This document shows, piece after piece, positions 12,554 to 26,345 of a stretch of 64,000 nt of DNA (position 1 is the stretch's first letter; each line of letters starts with the position of its first letter). A program made the translations under genes and the position numbers. This DNA is from Nemertoderma westbladi (Eukaryota > Xenacoelomorpha > Nemertodermatida > Nemertodermatidae), in the NCBI GenBank assembly GCA_032718475.1, contig JAUCBJ010006714.1, positions 62,001 through 126,000 on the forward strand, read 5' to 3'. The notes beneath the pieces are model-generated. The model worked only from the letters and a program-made list of their open reading frames with translations, ran no database searches and was not told the DNA's origin.

Positions 12554-13671
12554 TAGTTTTAGCCACTATCCGTAATGTCACAACGTCTACGCGTTTTAGT
12601 TTTAGCCACTAACCGTAATGTAACAACATCTACGCGTTTTAGTTTTAGCCACTATCCGTAATGTCACGACGTCTACGCGTTTTAGTTTTAGCCACTATCC
12701 GTAATGTCACAACGTCTACGCGTTTTAGTTTTAGCCACTAACCGTAATGTAACAACGTCTACGCGTTTTAGTTTTAGCCACTATCCGTAATGTAACAACG
12801 TCTACGCGTTTTAGTTTTAGCCACTATCCGTAATGTCACAACGTCTACGCGTTTTAGTTTTAGCCACTAACCGTAATGTAACAACGTCTACGCGTTTTAG
12901 TTTTAGCCACTATCCGTAATGTAACAACGTCTACGCGTTTTAGTTTTAGCCACTAACCGTAATGTCACAACGTCTACGCGTTTTAGTTTTAGCCACTAAC
13001 CGTAATGTAACAACATCTACGCGTTTTAGTTTTAGCCACTATCCGTAATGTCACGACGTCTACGCGTTTTAGTTTTAGCCACTATCCGTAATGTAACAAC
13101 GTCTACGCGTTTTAGTTTTAGCCACTATCCGTAATGTAACAACATCTACGCGTTTTAGTTTTAGCCACTAACCGTAATGTAACAACGTCTACGCGTTTTA
13201 GTTTTAGCCACTATCCGTAATGTAACAACGTCTACGCGTTTTAGTTTTAGCTACCAACCGTAATGTAACAACGTCTACGCGTTTTAGTTTTAGCCACTAT
13301 CCGTAATGTAACAACATCTACGCGTTTTAGTTTTAGCCACTATCCGTAATGTAACAACGTCTACGCGTTTTAGTTTTAGCCACTATCCGTAATGTAACAA
13401 CGTCTACGCGTTTTAGTTTTAGCCACTATCCGTAATGTAACAACGTCTACGCGTTTTAGTTTTAGCCACTATCCGTAATGTAACAACGTCTACGCGTTTT
13501 AGTTTTAGCTACCAACCGTAATGTAACAACGTCTACGCGTTTTAGTTTTAGCCACTATCCGTAATGTCACGACGTCTACGTGTTTTAGTTTTAGCCACTA
13601 TCCGTAATGTAACAACATCTACGCGTTTTAGTTTTAGCCACTATCCGTAATGTAACAACGTCTACGCGTTT

Positions 13672-15219
13672 TAGTTTTAGCCACTATCCGTAATGTAACA
13701 ACATCTACGCGTTTTAGTTTTAGCCACTATCCGTAATGTAACAACGTCTACGCGTTTTAGTTTTAGCTACCAACCGTAATGTCACAACGTCTACGCGTTT
13801 TAGTTTTAGCCACTATCCGTAATGTAACGACGTCTACGTGTTTTAGTTTTAGCCACTATCCGTAATGTCACAACGTCTACGCGTTTTAGTTTTAGCCACT
13901 AACCGTAATGTCACAACGTCTACGCGTTTTAGTTTTAGCCACTATCCGTAATGTCACGACGTCTACGCGTTTTAGTTTTAGCCACTATCCGTAATGTAAC
14001 AACATCTACGCGTTTTAGTTTTAGCCACTAACCGTAATGTAACAACGTCTACGCGTTTTAGTTTTAGCCACTAACCGTAATGTAACAACGTCTACGCGTT
14101 TTAGTTTTAGCCACTATCCGTAATGTCCCAACGTCTACGCGTTTTAGTTTTAGCCACTATCCGTAATGTAACAACGTCTACGCGTTTTAGTTTTAGCCAC
14201 TAACCGTAATGTAACAACGTCTACGCGTTTTAGTTTTAGCCACTAACCGTAATGTAACAACGTCTACGCGTTTTAGTTTTAGCCACTAACCGTAATGTAA
14301 CAACGTCTACGCGTTTTAGTTTTAGCCACTATCCGTAATGTAACAACGTCTACGCGTTTTAGTTTTAGCCACTAACCGTAATGTAACAACGTCTACGCGT
14401 TTTAGTTTTAGCCACTAACCGTAATGTCACGACGTCTACGCGTTTTAGTTTTAGCCACTATCCGTAATGTAACGACGTCTACGCGTTTTAGTTTTAGCCA
14501 CTATCCGTAATGTAACGACGTCTACGCGTTTTAGTTTTAGCCACTATCCGTAATGTAACGACGTCTACGCGTTTTAGTTTTAGCCACTATCCGTAATGTA
14601 ACGACGTCTACGCGTTTTAGTTTTAGCCACTATCCGTAATGTAACGACGTCTACGCGTTTTAGTTTTAGCCACTATCCGTAATGTAACGACGTCTACGCG
14701 TTTTAGTTTTAGCCACTATCCGTAATGTAACGACGTCTACGCGTTTTAGTTTTAGCCACTATCCGTAATGTAACGACGTCTACGCGTTTTAGTTTTAGCC
14801 ACTATCCGTAATGTAACAACATCTACGCGTTTTAGTTTTAGCCACTATCCGTAATGTAACAACGTCTACGCGTTTTAGTTTTAGCTACCAACCGTAATGT
14901 CACAACGTCTACGCGTTTTAGTTTTAGCCACTATCCGTAATGTAACGACGTCTACGTGTTTTAGTTTTAGCCACTATCCGTAATGTCACAACGTCTACGC
15001 GTTTTAGTTTTAGCCACTAACCGTAATGTCACAACGTCTACGCGTTTTAGTTTTAGCCACTATCCGTAATGTCACGACGTCTACGCGTTTTAGTTTTAGC
15101 CACTATCCGTAATGTAACAACATCTACGCGTTTTAGTTTTAGCCACTAACCGTAATGTAACAACGTCTACGCGTTTTAGTTTTAGCCACTAACCGTAATG
15201 TAACAACGTCTACGCGTTT
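13672..15219. repeat. Duplicated ten-unit segment, 26-unit (1,118-bp) period
   Basis: Units 13,672-14,101 and 14,790-15,219 agree in type at all ten positions, including a GCTACC-GTCACAAC unit followed by the rare GTAACGAC-ACGTG unit (starts 13,801 and 14,919). The offset is 1,118 bases, exactly 26 units. A shorter echo of the last four units lies at 15,306-15,477, six units further on. Confidence 0.9.
14446..14789. repeat. Run of eight identical TATCC-GTAACGACGTC units
   Basis: Eight consecutive 43-bp units, starting at 14,446 and then every 43 bases, carry the same variant combination with no difference that I can see. The variant is sparse on either side, so this looks like a very recent local amplification of a single unit. 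It lies between the two copies of the ten-unit duplicated segment. Confidence 0.93.
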
Positions 15220-17111
15220 TAGTTTTAGCCACTAACCGTAATGTCACAACGTCTACGCGTTTTAGTTTTAGCCACTATCCGTAATGTCACAACGTCTACG
15301 CGTTTTAGTTTTAGCCACTATCCGTAATGTCACGACGTCTACGCGTTTTAGTTTTAGCCACTATCCGTAATGTAACAACATCTACGCGTTTTAGTTTTAG
15401 CCACTAACCGTAATGTAACAACGTCTACGCGTTTTAGTTTTAGCCACTAACCGTAATGTAACAACGTCTACGCGTTTTAGTTTTAGCCACTATCCGTAAT
15501 GTCCCAACGTCTACGCGTTTTAGTTTTAGCCACTAACCGTAATGTAACAACGTCTACGCGTTTTAGTTTTAGCCACTAACCGTAATGTAACAACGTCTAC
15601 GCGTTTTAGTTTTAGCCACTAACCGTAATGTCACAACGTCTACGCGTTTTAGTTTTAGCCACTATCCGTAATGTCACAACGTCTACGCGTTTTAGTTTTA
15701 GCCACTATCCGTAATGTAACAACGTCTACGCGTTTTAGTTTTAGCCACTAACCGTAATGTAACAACGTCTACGCGTTTTAGTTTTAGCCACTAACCGTAA
15801 TGTAACAACGTCTACGCGTTTTAGTTTTAGCCACTATCCGTAATGTAACAACGTCTACGCGTTTTAGTTTTAGCCACTAACCGTAATGTAACAACGTCTA
15901 CGCGTTTTAGTTTTAGCCACTAACCGTAATGTAACAACGTCTACGCGTTTTAGTTTTAGCCACTATCCGTAATGTCCCAACGTCTACGCGTTTTAGTTTT
16001 AGCCACTATCCGTAATGTAACAACGTCTACGCGTTTTAGTTTTAGCCACTAACCGTAATGTAACAACGTCTACGCGTTTTAGTTTTAGCCACTAACCGTA
16101 ATGTAACAACGTCTACGCGTTTTAGTTTTAGCCACTATCCGTAATGTAACAACGTCTACGCGTTTTAGTTTTAGCCACTATCCGTAATGTAACAACGTCT
16201 ACGCGTTTTAGTTTTAGCCACTATCCGTAATGTAACAACATCTACGCGTTTTAGTTTTAGCCACTAACCGTAATGTAACAACGTCTACGCGTTTTAGTTT
16301 TAGCCACTAACCGTAATGTAACAACGTCTACGCGTTTTAGTTTTAGCCACTATCCGTAATGTAACAACGTCTACACGTTTTAGTTTTAGCCACTATCCGT
16401 AATGTAACAACGTCTACGCGTTTTAGTTTTAGCCACTATCCGTAATGTAACAACGTCTACGCGTTTTAGTTTTAGCCACTATCCGTAATGTAACAACGTC
16501 TACACGTTTTAGTTTTAGCCACTATCCGTAATGTAACAACGTCTACGCGTTTTAGTTTTAGCCACTATCCGTAATGTAACAACGTCTACGCGTTTTAGTT
16601 TTAGCCACTATCCGTAATGTAACGACGTCTACGCGTTTTAGTTTTAGCCACTAACCGTAATGTCACAACGTCTACGCGTTTTAGTTTTAGCCACTATCCG
16701 TAATGTAACAACGTCTACACGTTTTAGTTTTAGCCACTATCCGTAATGTAACAACGTCTACGCGTTTTAGTTTTAGCCACTATCCGTAATGTAACAACGT
16801 CTACGCGTTTTAGTTTTAGCCACTATCCGTAATGTAACAACGTCTACACGTTTTAGTTTTAGCCACTATCCGTAATGTCACGACGTCTACGCGTTTTAGT
16901 TTTAGCCACTATCCGTAATGTAACGACGTCTACGCGTTTTAGTTTTAGCCACTAACCGTAATGTCACAACGTCTACGCGTTTTAGTTTTAGCCACTATCC
17001 GTAATGTCACGACGTCTACGCGTTTTAGTTTTAGCCACTATCCGTAATGTAACGACGTCTACGCGTTTTAGTTTTAGCCACTATCCGTAATGTAACAACG
17101 TCTACGCGTTT

Positions 17112-17451
17112 TAGTTTTAGCCACCACCGTAATGTAACGACGTCTACGCGTTTTAGTTTTAGCCACTATCCGTAATGTAACAACGTCTACGCGTTTTAGT
17201 TTTAGCCACTAACCGTAATGTAACAACGTCTACGCGTTTTAGTTTTAGCCACCACCGTAATGTAACGACGTCTACGCGTTTTAGTTTTAGCCACTATCCG
17301 TAATGTAACAACGTCTACGCGTTTTAGTTTTAGCCACCACCGTAATGTAACGACGTCTACGCGTTTTAGTTTTAGCCACTATCCGTAATGTAACAACGTC
17401 TACGCGTTTTAGTTTTAGCCACCACCGTAATGTAACGACGTCTACGCGTTT
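17112..17451. repeat. 42-bp deletion units, second cluster (four)
   Basis: Units at 17,112, 17,240, 17,325 and 17,410 are 42 bp long (CCACCACCG) and all carry the GTAACGAC core. From 17,240 they alternate with 43-bp TATCC-GTAACAAC units, giving an 85-bp dimer. The deletion and G29 travel together, so these four are copies of one ancestor unit. Confidence 0.93.
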
Positions 17452-19386
17452 TAGTTTTAGCCACTATCCGTAATGTAACAACGTCTACGCGTTTTAGTTT
17501 TAGCCACTAACCGTAATGTAACAACGTCTACGCGTTTTAGTTTTAGCCACTAACCGTAATGTCACAACGTCTACGCGTTTTAGTTTTAGCCACTATCCGT
17601 AATGTAACAACGTCTACGCGTTTTAGTTTTAGCCACTATCCGTAATGTAACAACGTCTACGCGTTTTAGTTTTAGCCACTATCCGTAATGTAACAACGTC
17701 TACGCGTTTTAGTTTTAGCCACTAACCGTAATGTAACAACGTCTACGCGTTTTAGTTTTAGCCACTATCCGTAATGTAACAACATCTACGCGTTTTAGTT
17801 TTAGCCACTAACCGTAATGTAACAACGTCTACGCGTTTTAGTTTTAGCCACTATCCGTAATGTAACAACGTCTACGCGTTTTAGTTTTAGCCACTATCCG
17901 TAATGTAACAACGTCTACGCGTTTTAGTTTTAGCCACTATCCGTAATGTAACAACGTCTACGCGTTTTAGTTTTAGCCACTATCCGTAATGTAACAACGT
18001 CTACGCGTTTTAGTTTTAGCCACTATCCGTAATGTAACAACATCTACGCGTTTTAGTTTTAGCCACTATCCGTAATGTAACAACGTCTACGCGTTTTAGT
18101 TTTAGCCACTATCCGTAATGTAACAACGTCTACGCGTTTTAGTTTTAGCCACTATCCGTAATGTAACGACGTCTACGCGTTTTAGTTTTAGCCACTATCC
18201 GTAATGTAACGACGTCTACGCGTTTTAGTTTTAGCCACTATCCGTAATGTAACAACGTCTACGCGTTTTAGTTTTAGCCACTAACCGTAATGTAACAACA
18301 TCTACGTGTTTTAGTTTTAGCCACTATCCGTAATGTCCCAACGTCTACGCGTTTTAGTTTTAGCCACTATCCGTAATGTAACGACGTCTACGCGTTTTAG
18401 TTTTAGCCACTATCCGTAATGTAACAACGTCTACGCGTTTTAGTTTTAGCCACTATCCGTAATGTAACAACATCTACGCGTTTTAGTTTTAGCCACTAAC
18501 CGTAATGTAACAACGTCTACGCGTTTTAGTTTTAGCCACTATCCGTAATGTAACAACGTCTACGCGTTTTAGTTTTAGCCACTATCCGTAATGTAACGAC
18601 GTCTACGCGTTTTAGTTTTAGCCACTAACCGTAATGTAACAACGTCTACGCGTTTTAGTTTTAGCCACTATCCGTAATGTAACAACGTCTACGCGTTTTA
18701 GTTTTAGCCACTATCCGTAATGTAACAACGTCTACGCGTTTTAGTTTTAGCCACTATCCGTAATGTAACAACGTCTACGCGTTTTAGTTTTAGCCACTAT
18801 CCGTAATGTAACGACGTCTACGCGTTTTAGTTTTAGCCACTATCCGTAATGTAACAACGTCTACGCGTTTTAGTTTTAGCCACTATCCGTAATGTAACGA
18901 CGTCTACGCGTTTTAGTTTTAGCCACTATCCGTAATGTAACGACGTCTACGCGTTTTAGTTTTAGCCACTATCCGTAATGTCCCAACGTCTACGCGTTTT
19001 AGTTTTAGCCACTATCCGTAATGTAACAACATCTACGCGTTTTAGTTTTAGCCACTATCCGTAATGTAACAACGTCTACGCGTTTTAGTTTTAGCCACTA
19101 TCCGTAATGTAACAACATCTACGCGTTTTAGTTTTAGCCACTATCCGTAATGTAACAACGTCTACGCGTTTTAGTTTTAGCCACTATCCGTAATGTAACA
19201 ACGTCTACGCGTTTTAGTTTTAGCCACTGTCCGTAATGTAACGACGTCTACGCGTTTTAGTTTTAGCCACTATCCGTAATGTAACAACGTCTACGCGTTT
19301 TAGTTTTAGCCACTATCCGTAATGTAACAACGTCTACGCGTTTTAGTTTTAGCCACCAACCGTAATGTAACGACGTCTACGCGTTT

Positions 19387-20669
19387 TAGTTTTAGCCACC
19401 ACCGTAATGTAACGACGTCTACGCGTTTTAGTTTTAGCCACTATCCGTAATGTAACAACGTCTACGCGTTTTAGTTTTAGCCACCACCGTAATGTAACGA
19501 CGTCTACGCGTTTTAGTTTTAGCCACTATCCGTAATGTAACAACGTCTACGCGTTTTAGTTTTAGCCACTATCCGTAATGTAACGACGTCTACGCGTTTT
19601 AGTTTTAGCCACTATCCGTAATGTAACAACGTCTACGCGTTTTAGTTTTAGCCACTATCCGTAATGTAACGACGTCTACGCGTTTTAGTTTTAGCCACTA
19701 TCCGTAATGTAACAACGTCTACGCGTTTTAGTTTTAGCCACTATCCGTAATGTAACAACGTCTACGCGTTTTAGTTTTAGCCACTATCCGTAATGTAACA
19801 ACATCTACGCGTTTTAGTTTTAGCCACTATCCGTAATGTAACAACGTCTACGCGTTTTAGTTTTAGCCACTATCCGTAATGTAACAACGTCTACGCGTTT
19901 TAGTTTTAGCCACTATCCGTAATGTAACGACGTCTACGCGTTTTAGTTTTAGCCACTATCCGTAATGTAACGACGTCTACGCGTTTTAGTTTTAGCCACT
20001 ATCCGTAATGTAACAACGTCTACGCGTTTTAGTTTTAGCCACCAACCGTAATGTAACGACGTCTACGCGTTTTAGTTTTAGCCACCACCGTAATGTAACG
20101 ACGTCTACGCGTTTTAGTTTTAGCCACTATCCGTAATGTAACAACGTCTACGCGTTTTAGTTTTAGCCACCACCGTAATGTAACGACGTCTACGCGTTTT
20201 AGTTTTAGCCACTATCCGTAATGTAACAACGTCTACGCGTTTTAGTTTTAGCCACCACCGTAATGTAACAACGTCTACGCGTTTTAGTTTTAGCCACTAT
20301 CCGTAATGTAACGACGTCTACGCGTTTTAGTTTTAGCCACTATCCGTAATGTAACAACGTCTACGCGTTTTAGTTTTAGCCACTATCCGTAATGTAACAA
20401 CGTCTACGCGTTTTAGTTTTAGCCACTATCCGTAATGTAACAACATCTACGCGTTTTAGTTTTAGCCACCACCGTAATGTAACGACGTCTACGCGTTTTA
20501 GTTTTAGCCACTATCCGTAATGTCACAACGTCTACGCGTTTTAGTTTTAGCCACTATCCGTAATGTAACGACGTCTACGCGTTTTAGTTTTAGCCACTAT
20601 CCGTAATGTAACAACGTCTACGCGTTTTAGTTTTAGCCACCACCGTAATGTAACAACGTCTACGTGTTT
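19387..20669. repeat. 42-bp deletion units, third cluster (seven)
   Basis: Shortened units start at 19,387, 19,472, 20,073, 20,158, 20,243, 20,457 and 20,628. The pair at 19,387/19,472 and that at 20,073/20,158 sit in the same context (a full-length CCACCAACC-GTAACGAC unit just before), which shows a further block duplication with a period of 686 bases (16 units less two deletions). The units at 20,243 and 20,628 have A29 instead of G29. Confidence 0.93.
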
Positions 20670-20712
20670 TAGTTTTAGCCACTATCCGTAATGTAACAAC
20701 GTCTACGCGTTT

Positions 20713-23464
20713 TAGTTTTAGCCACTATCCGTAATGTCACAACGTCTACGCGTTTTAGTTTTAGCCACTAACCGTAATGTCACAACGTCTACGCGTTTTA
20801 GTTTTAGCCACTATCCGTAATGTAACAACGTCTACGCGTTTTAGTTTTAGCCACTAACCGTAATGTCACAACGTCTACGCGTTTTAGTTTTAGCCACTAT
20901 CCGTAATGTCACGACGTCTACGCGTTTTAGTTTTAGCCACTATCCGTAATGTAACAACGTCTACGCGTTTTAGTTTTAGCCACTATCCGTAATGTAACGA
21001 CGTCTACGCGTTTTAGTTTTAGCCACTATCCGTAATGTAACAACGTCTACGCGTTTTAGTTTTAGCCACTAACCGTAATGTCACAACGTCTACGCGTTTT
21101 AGTTTTAGCCACTATCCGTAATGTAACAACGTCTACGCGTTTTAGTTTTAGCCACTAACCGTAATGTCACAACGTCTACGCGTTTTAGTTTTAGCCACTA
21201 TCCGTAATGTAACAACGTCTACGCGTTTTAGTTTTAGCCACTAACCGTAATGTCACAACGTCTACGCGTTTTAGTTTTAGCCACTATCCGTAATGTCACG
21301 ACGTCTACGCGTTTTAGTTTTAGCCACTAACCGTAATGTCACGACGTCTACGCGTTTTAGTTTTAGCCACTATCCGTAATGTAACAACGTCTACGCGTTT
21401 TAGTTTTAGCCACTATCCGTAATGTAACGACGTCTACGCGTTTTAGTTTTAGCCACTATCCGTAATGTAACAACGTCTACGCGTTTTAGTTTTAGCCACT
21501 AACCGTAATGTCACAACGTCTACGCGTTTTAGTTTTAGCCACTATCCGTAATGTAACAACGTCTACGCGTTTTAGTTTTAGCCACTAACCGTAATGTCAC
21601 AACGTCTACGCGTTTTAGTTTTAGCCACTATCCGTAATGTAACAACATCTACGCGTTTTAGTTTTAGCCACTATCCGTAATGTCACGACGTCTACGCGTT
21701 TTAGTTTTAGCCACTAACCGTAATGTCACAACGTCTACGCGTTTTAGTTTTAGCCACTATCCGTAATGTAACAACATCTACGCGTTTTAGTTTTAGCCAC
21801 TAACCGTAATGTCACAACGTCTACGCGTTTTAGTTTTAGCCACTAACCGTAATGTCACAACGTCTACGCGTTTTAGTTTTAGCCACTATCCGTAATGTAA
21901 CAACATCTACGCGTTTTAGTTTTAGCCACTAACCGTAATGTCACAACGTCTACGCGTTTTAGTTTTAGCCACTAACCGTAATGTCACAACGTCTACGCGT
22001 TTTAGTTTTAGCCACTATCCGTAATGTAACAACGTCTACGCGTTTTAGTTTTAGCCACTATCCGTAATGTAACGACGTCTACGCGTTTTAGTTTTAGCCA
22101 CTATCCGTAATGTAACAACGTCTACGCGTTTTAGTTTTAGCCACTAACCGTAATGTCACAACGTCTACGCGTTTTAGTTTTAGCCACTATCCGTAATGTA
22201 ACGACGTCTACGCGTTTTAGTTTTAGCCACTATCCGTAATGTAACAACGTCTACGCGTTTTAGTTTTAGCCACTATCCGTAATGTAACAACGTCTACGCG
22301 TTTTAGTTTTAGCCACTAACCGTAATGTCACAACGTCTACGCGTTTTAGTTTTAGCCACTATCCGTAATGTCACAACGTCTACGCGTTTTAGTTTTAGCC
22401 ACTATCCGTAATGTCACAACGTCTACGCGTTTTAGTTTTAGCCACTAACCGTAATGTCACAACGTCTACGCGTTTTAGTTTTAGCCACTATCCGTAATGT
22501 AACAACGTCTACGCGTTTTAGTTTTAGCCACTATCCGTAATGTAACGACGTCTACGCGTTTTAGTTTTAGCCACTATCCGTAATGTAACAACGTCTACGC
22601 GTTTTAGTTTTAGCCACTAACCGTAATGTCACAACGTCTACGCGTTTTAGTTTTAGCCACTATCCGTAATGTCACAACGTCTACGCGTTTTAGTTTTAGC
22701 CACTAACCGTAATGTCACAACGTCTACGCGTTTTAGTTTTAGCCACTATCCGTAATGTAACAACGTCTACGCGTTTTAGTTTTAGCCACTATCCGTAATG
22801 TAACAACGTCTACGCGTTTTAGTTTTAGCCACTATCCGTAATGTAACAACGTCTACGCGTTTTAGTTTTAGCCACTATCCGTAATGTAACGACGTCTACG
22901 CGTTTTAGTTTTAGCCACTATCCGTAATGTAACAACGTCTACGCGTTTTAGTTTTAGCCACTAACCGTAATGTCACAACGTCTACGCGTTTTAGTTTTAG
23001 CCACTATCCGTAATGTAACGACGTCTACGCGTTTTAGTTTTAGCCACTATCCGTAATGTAACAACGTCTACGCGTTTTAGTTTTAGCCACTATCCGTAAT
23101 GTAACAACGTCTACGCGTTTTAGTTTTAGCCACTAACCGTAATGTCACAACGTCTACGCGTTTTAGTTTTAGCCACTATCCGTAATGTCACAACGTCTAC
23201 GCGTTTTAGTTTTAGCCACTATCCGTAATGTCACAACGTCTACGCGTTTTAGTTTTAGCCACTAACCGTAATGTCACAACGTCTACGCGTTTTAGTTTTA
23301 GCCACTATCCGTAATGTAACAACGTCTACGCGTTTTAGTTTTAGCCACTATCCGTAATGTAACGACGTCTACGCGTTTTAGTTTTAGCCACTATCCGTAA
23401 TGTAACAACGTCTACGCGTTTTAGTTTTAGCCACTAACCGTAATGTCACAACGTCTACGCGTTT
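20713..23464. repeat. Domain G: TAACC-GTCACAAC alternating with TATCC-GTAAC units
   Basis: TAACC-GTCACAAC units alternate with TATCC-GTAACAAC or TATCC-GTAACGAC units. A ten-unit (430-bp) periodicity is visible near 20.9-21.5 kb, where GTAACGAC units lie 430 bases apart within similar contexts. The right half contains the 19-unit-period duplication listed separately. Confidence 0.75.
22003..23464. repeat. Duplicated 15-unit segment, 19-unit (817-bp) period
   Basis: Segments 22,003-22,647 and 22,820-23,464 (645 bp each) have the same unit type at all 15 positions, including three GTAACGAC units in each. The offset is 817 bases, exactly 19 units. Flanking units differ on both sides, so these are the limits of the copied segment. 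Confidence 0.9.
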
Positions 23465-23593
23465 TAGTTTTAGCCACTATCCGTAATGTAACAACGTCTA
23501 CGCGTTTTAGTTTTAGCCACTATCCGTAATGTAACAACATCTACGCGTTTTAGTTTTAGCCACTAACCGTAATGTAACAACGTCTACGCGTTT

Positions 23594-23937
23594 TAGTTTT
23601 AGCCACTATCCGTAATGTAACAACATCTACGCGTTTTAGTTTTAGCCACTATCCGTAATGTAACAACATCTACGCGTTTTAGTTTTAGCCACTATCCGTA
23701 ATGTAACAACATCTACGCGTTTTAGTTTTAGCCACTATCCGTAATGTAACAACATCTACGCGTTTTAGTTTTAGCCACTATCCGTAATGTAACAACATCT
23801 ACGCGTTTTAGTTTTAGCCACTATCCGTAATGTAACAACATCTACGCGTTTTAGTTTTAGCCACTATCCGTAATGTAACAACATCTACGCGTTTTAGTTT
23901 TAGCCACTATCCGTAATGTAACAACATCTACGCGTTT
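23594..23937. repeat. Run of eight identical CATC units
   Basis: Eight consecutive TATCC-GTAACAACATC units with no difference seen between them; the next unit (23,938) returns to CGTC. Confidence 0.92.
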
Positions 23938-26345
23938 TAGTTTTAGCCACTATCCGTAATGTAACAACGTCTACGCGTTTTAGTTTTAGCCACTATCCGT
24001 AATGTAACAACATCTACGCGTTTTAGTTTTAGCCACTAACCGTAATGTAACAACGTCTACGCGTTTTAGTTTTAGCCACTATCCGTAATGTAACAACGTC
24101 TACGCGTTTTAGTTTTAGCCACTATCCGTAATGTAACAACATCTACGCGTTTTAGTTTTAGCCACTATCCGTAATGTAACAACATCTACGCGTTTTAGTT
24201 TTAGCCACTATCCGTAATGTAACAACGTCTACGCGTTTTAGTTTTAGCCACTATCCGTAATGTCCCAACGTCTACGCGTTTTAGTTTTAGCCACTATCCG
24301 TAATGTAACAACGTCTACGCGTTTTAGTTTTAGCCACTATCCGTAATGTAACAACGTCTACGCGTTTTAGTTTTAGCCACTATCCGTAATGTAACAACAT
24401 CTACGCGTTTTAGTTTTAGCCACTATCCGTAATGTAACAACGTCTACGCGTTTTAGTTTTAGCCACTATCCGTAATGTAACAACATCTACGCGTTTTAGT
24501 TTTAGCCACTATCCGTAATGTAACAACGTCTACGCGTTTTAGTTTTAGCCACTATCCGTAATGTAACAACATCTACGCGTTTTAGTTTTAGCCACTATCC
24601 GTAATGTAACAACATCTACGCGTTTTAGTTTTAGCCACTATCCGTAATGTAACAACGTCTACGCGTTTTAGTTTTAGCCACTATCCGTAATGTAACAACA
24701 TCTACGCGTTTTAGTTTTAGCCACTATCCGTAATGTAACAACGTCTACGCGTTTTAGTTTTAGCCACTATCCGTAATGTAACAACATCTACGCGTTTTAG
24801 TTTTAGCCACTAACCGTAATGTAACAACGTCTACGCGTTTTAGTTTTAGCCACTATCCGTAATGTAACAACGTCTACGCGTTTTAGTTTTAGCCACTATC
24901 CGTAATGTCCCAACGTCTACGCGTTTTAGTTTTAGCCACTATCCGTAATGTAACAACGTCTACGCGTTTTAGTTTTAGCCACTATCCGTAATGTAACAAC
25001 ATCTACGCGTTTTAGTTTTAGCCACTAACCGTAATGTAACAACGTCTACGCGTTTTAGTTTTAGCCACTATCCGTAATGTAACAACATCTACGCGTTTTA
25101 GTTTTAGCCACTATCCGTAATGTAACAACATCTACGCGTTTTAGTTTTAGCCACTATCCGTAATGTAACAACATCTACGCGTTTTAGTTTTAGCCACTAT
25201 CCGTAATGTAACAACATCTACGCGTTTTAGTTTTAGCCACTATCCGTAATGTAACAACATCTACGCGTTTTAGTTTTAGCCACTATCCGTAATGTCCCAA
25301 CGTCTACACGTTTTAGTTTTAGCCACCAACCGTAATGTCACAACGTCTACGCGTTTTAGTTTTAGCCACTATCCGTAATGTCACAACGTCTACGCGTTTT
25401 AGTTTTAGCCACTATCCGTAATGTAACAACATCTACGCGTTTTAGTTTTAGCCACTAACCGTAATGTCACAACGTCTACGCGTTTTAGTTTTAGCCACTA
25501 ACCGTAATGTAACAACGTCTACGCGTTTTAGTTTTAGCCACTATCCGTAATGTAACAACATCTACGCGTTTTAGTTTTAGCCACTATCCGTAATGTCACG
25601 ACGTCTACGCGTTTTAGTTTTAGCCACTAACCGTAATGTCACAACGTCTACGCGTTTTAGTTTTAGCCACTATCCGTAATGTAACAACATCTACGCGTTT
25701 TAGTTTTAGCCACTATCCGTAATGTAACAACATCTACGCGTTTTAGTTTTAGCCACTAACCGTAATGTAACAACGTCTACGCGTTTTAGTTTTAGCCACT
25801 ATCCGTAATGTAACAACATCTACGCGTTTTAGTTTTAGCCACTATCCGTAATGTCACAACGTCTACGCGTTTTAGTTTTAGCCACTATCCGTAATGTAAC
25901 AACATCTACGCGTTTTAGTTTTAGCCACTATCCGTAATGTAACAACGTCTACGCGTTTTAGTTTTAGCCACTATCCGTAATGTAACAACGTCTACGCGTT
26001 TTAGTTTTAGCCACTAACCGTAATGTCACAACGTCTACGCGTTTTAGTTTTAGCCACTAACCGTAATGTAACAACGTCTACGCGTTTTAGTTTTAGCCAC
26101 TATCCGTAATGTAACAACATCTACGCGTTTTAGTTTTAGCCACTATCCGTAATGTAACAACATCTACGCGTTTTAGTTTTAGCCACTATCCGTAATGTAA
26201 CAACATCTACGCGTTTTAGTTTTAGCCACTAACCGTAATGTCACAACATCTACGCGTTTTAGTTTTAGCCACTATCCGTAATGTCACAACGTCTACGCGT
26301 TTTAGTTTTAGCCACTATCCGTAATGTAACAACGTCTACGCGTTT

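Larger units (their letters stand above)
8684..13671. repeat. Domain E: TATCC-GTAACAAC-dominated region
   Basis: Most units are the majority form, mixed with CATC variants and with TAACC-GTCACGAC units, several of which are followed by AGTCACTATCC units. Rare changes: TATGCG (C37T) at about 9,537, CACAATCC (T14A) at about 10,331, CGCCTTTT (G40C) at about 10,786 and CCGCAATG (T20C) at about 10,810. GCTACC is almost absent. Confidence 0.75.
13672..20712. repeat. Domain F: GTAACGAC units and most 42-bp units
   Basis: The combination A26 with G29 (GTAACGACGTC) is characteristic here and continues into the next domain to 23.4 kb; it was hardly seen before 13.8 kb. The region also contains 11 of the 15 shortened units, ACACG (G38A) units near 16.37-16.86 kb, and an exact run of eight GTAACGAC units. 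Between 17.1 and 20.3 kb CCACCACC-GTAACGAC alternates with TATCC-GTAACAAC, giving an 85-bp dimer. Confidence 0.75.
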
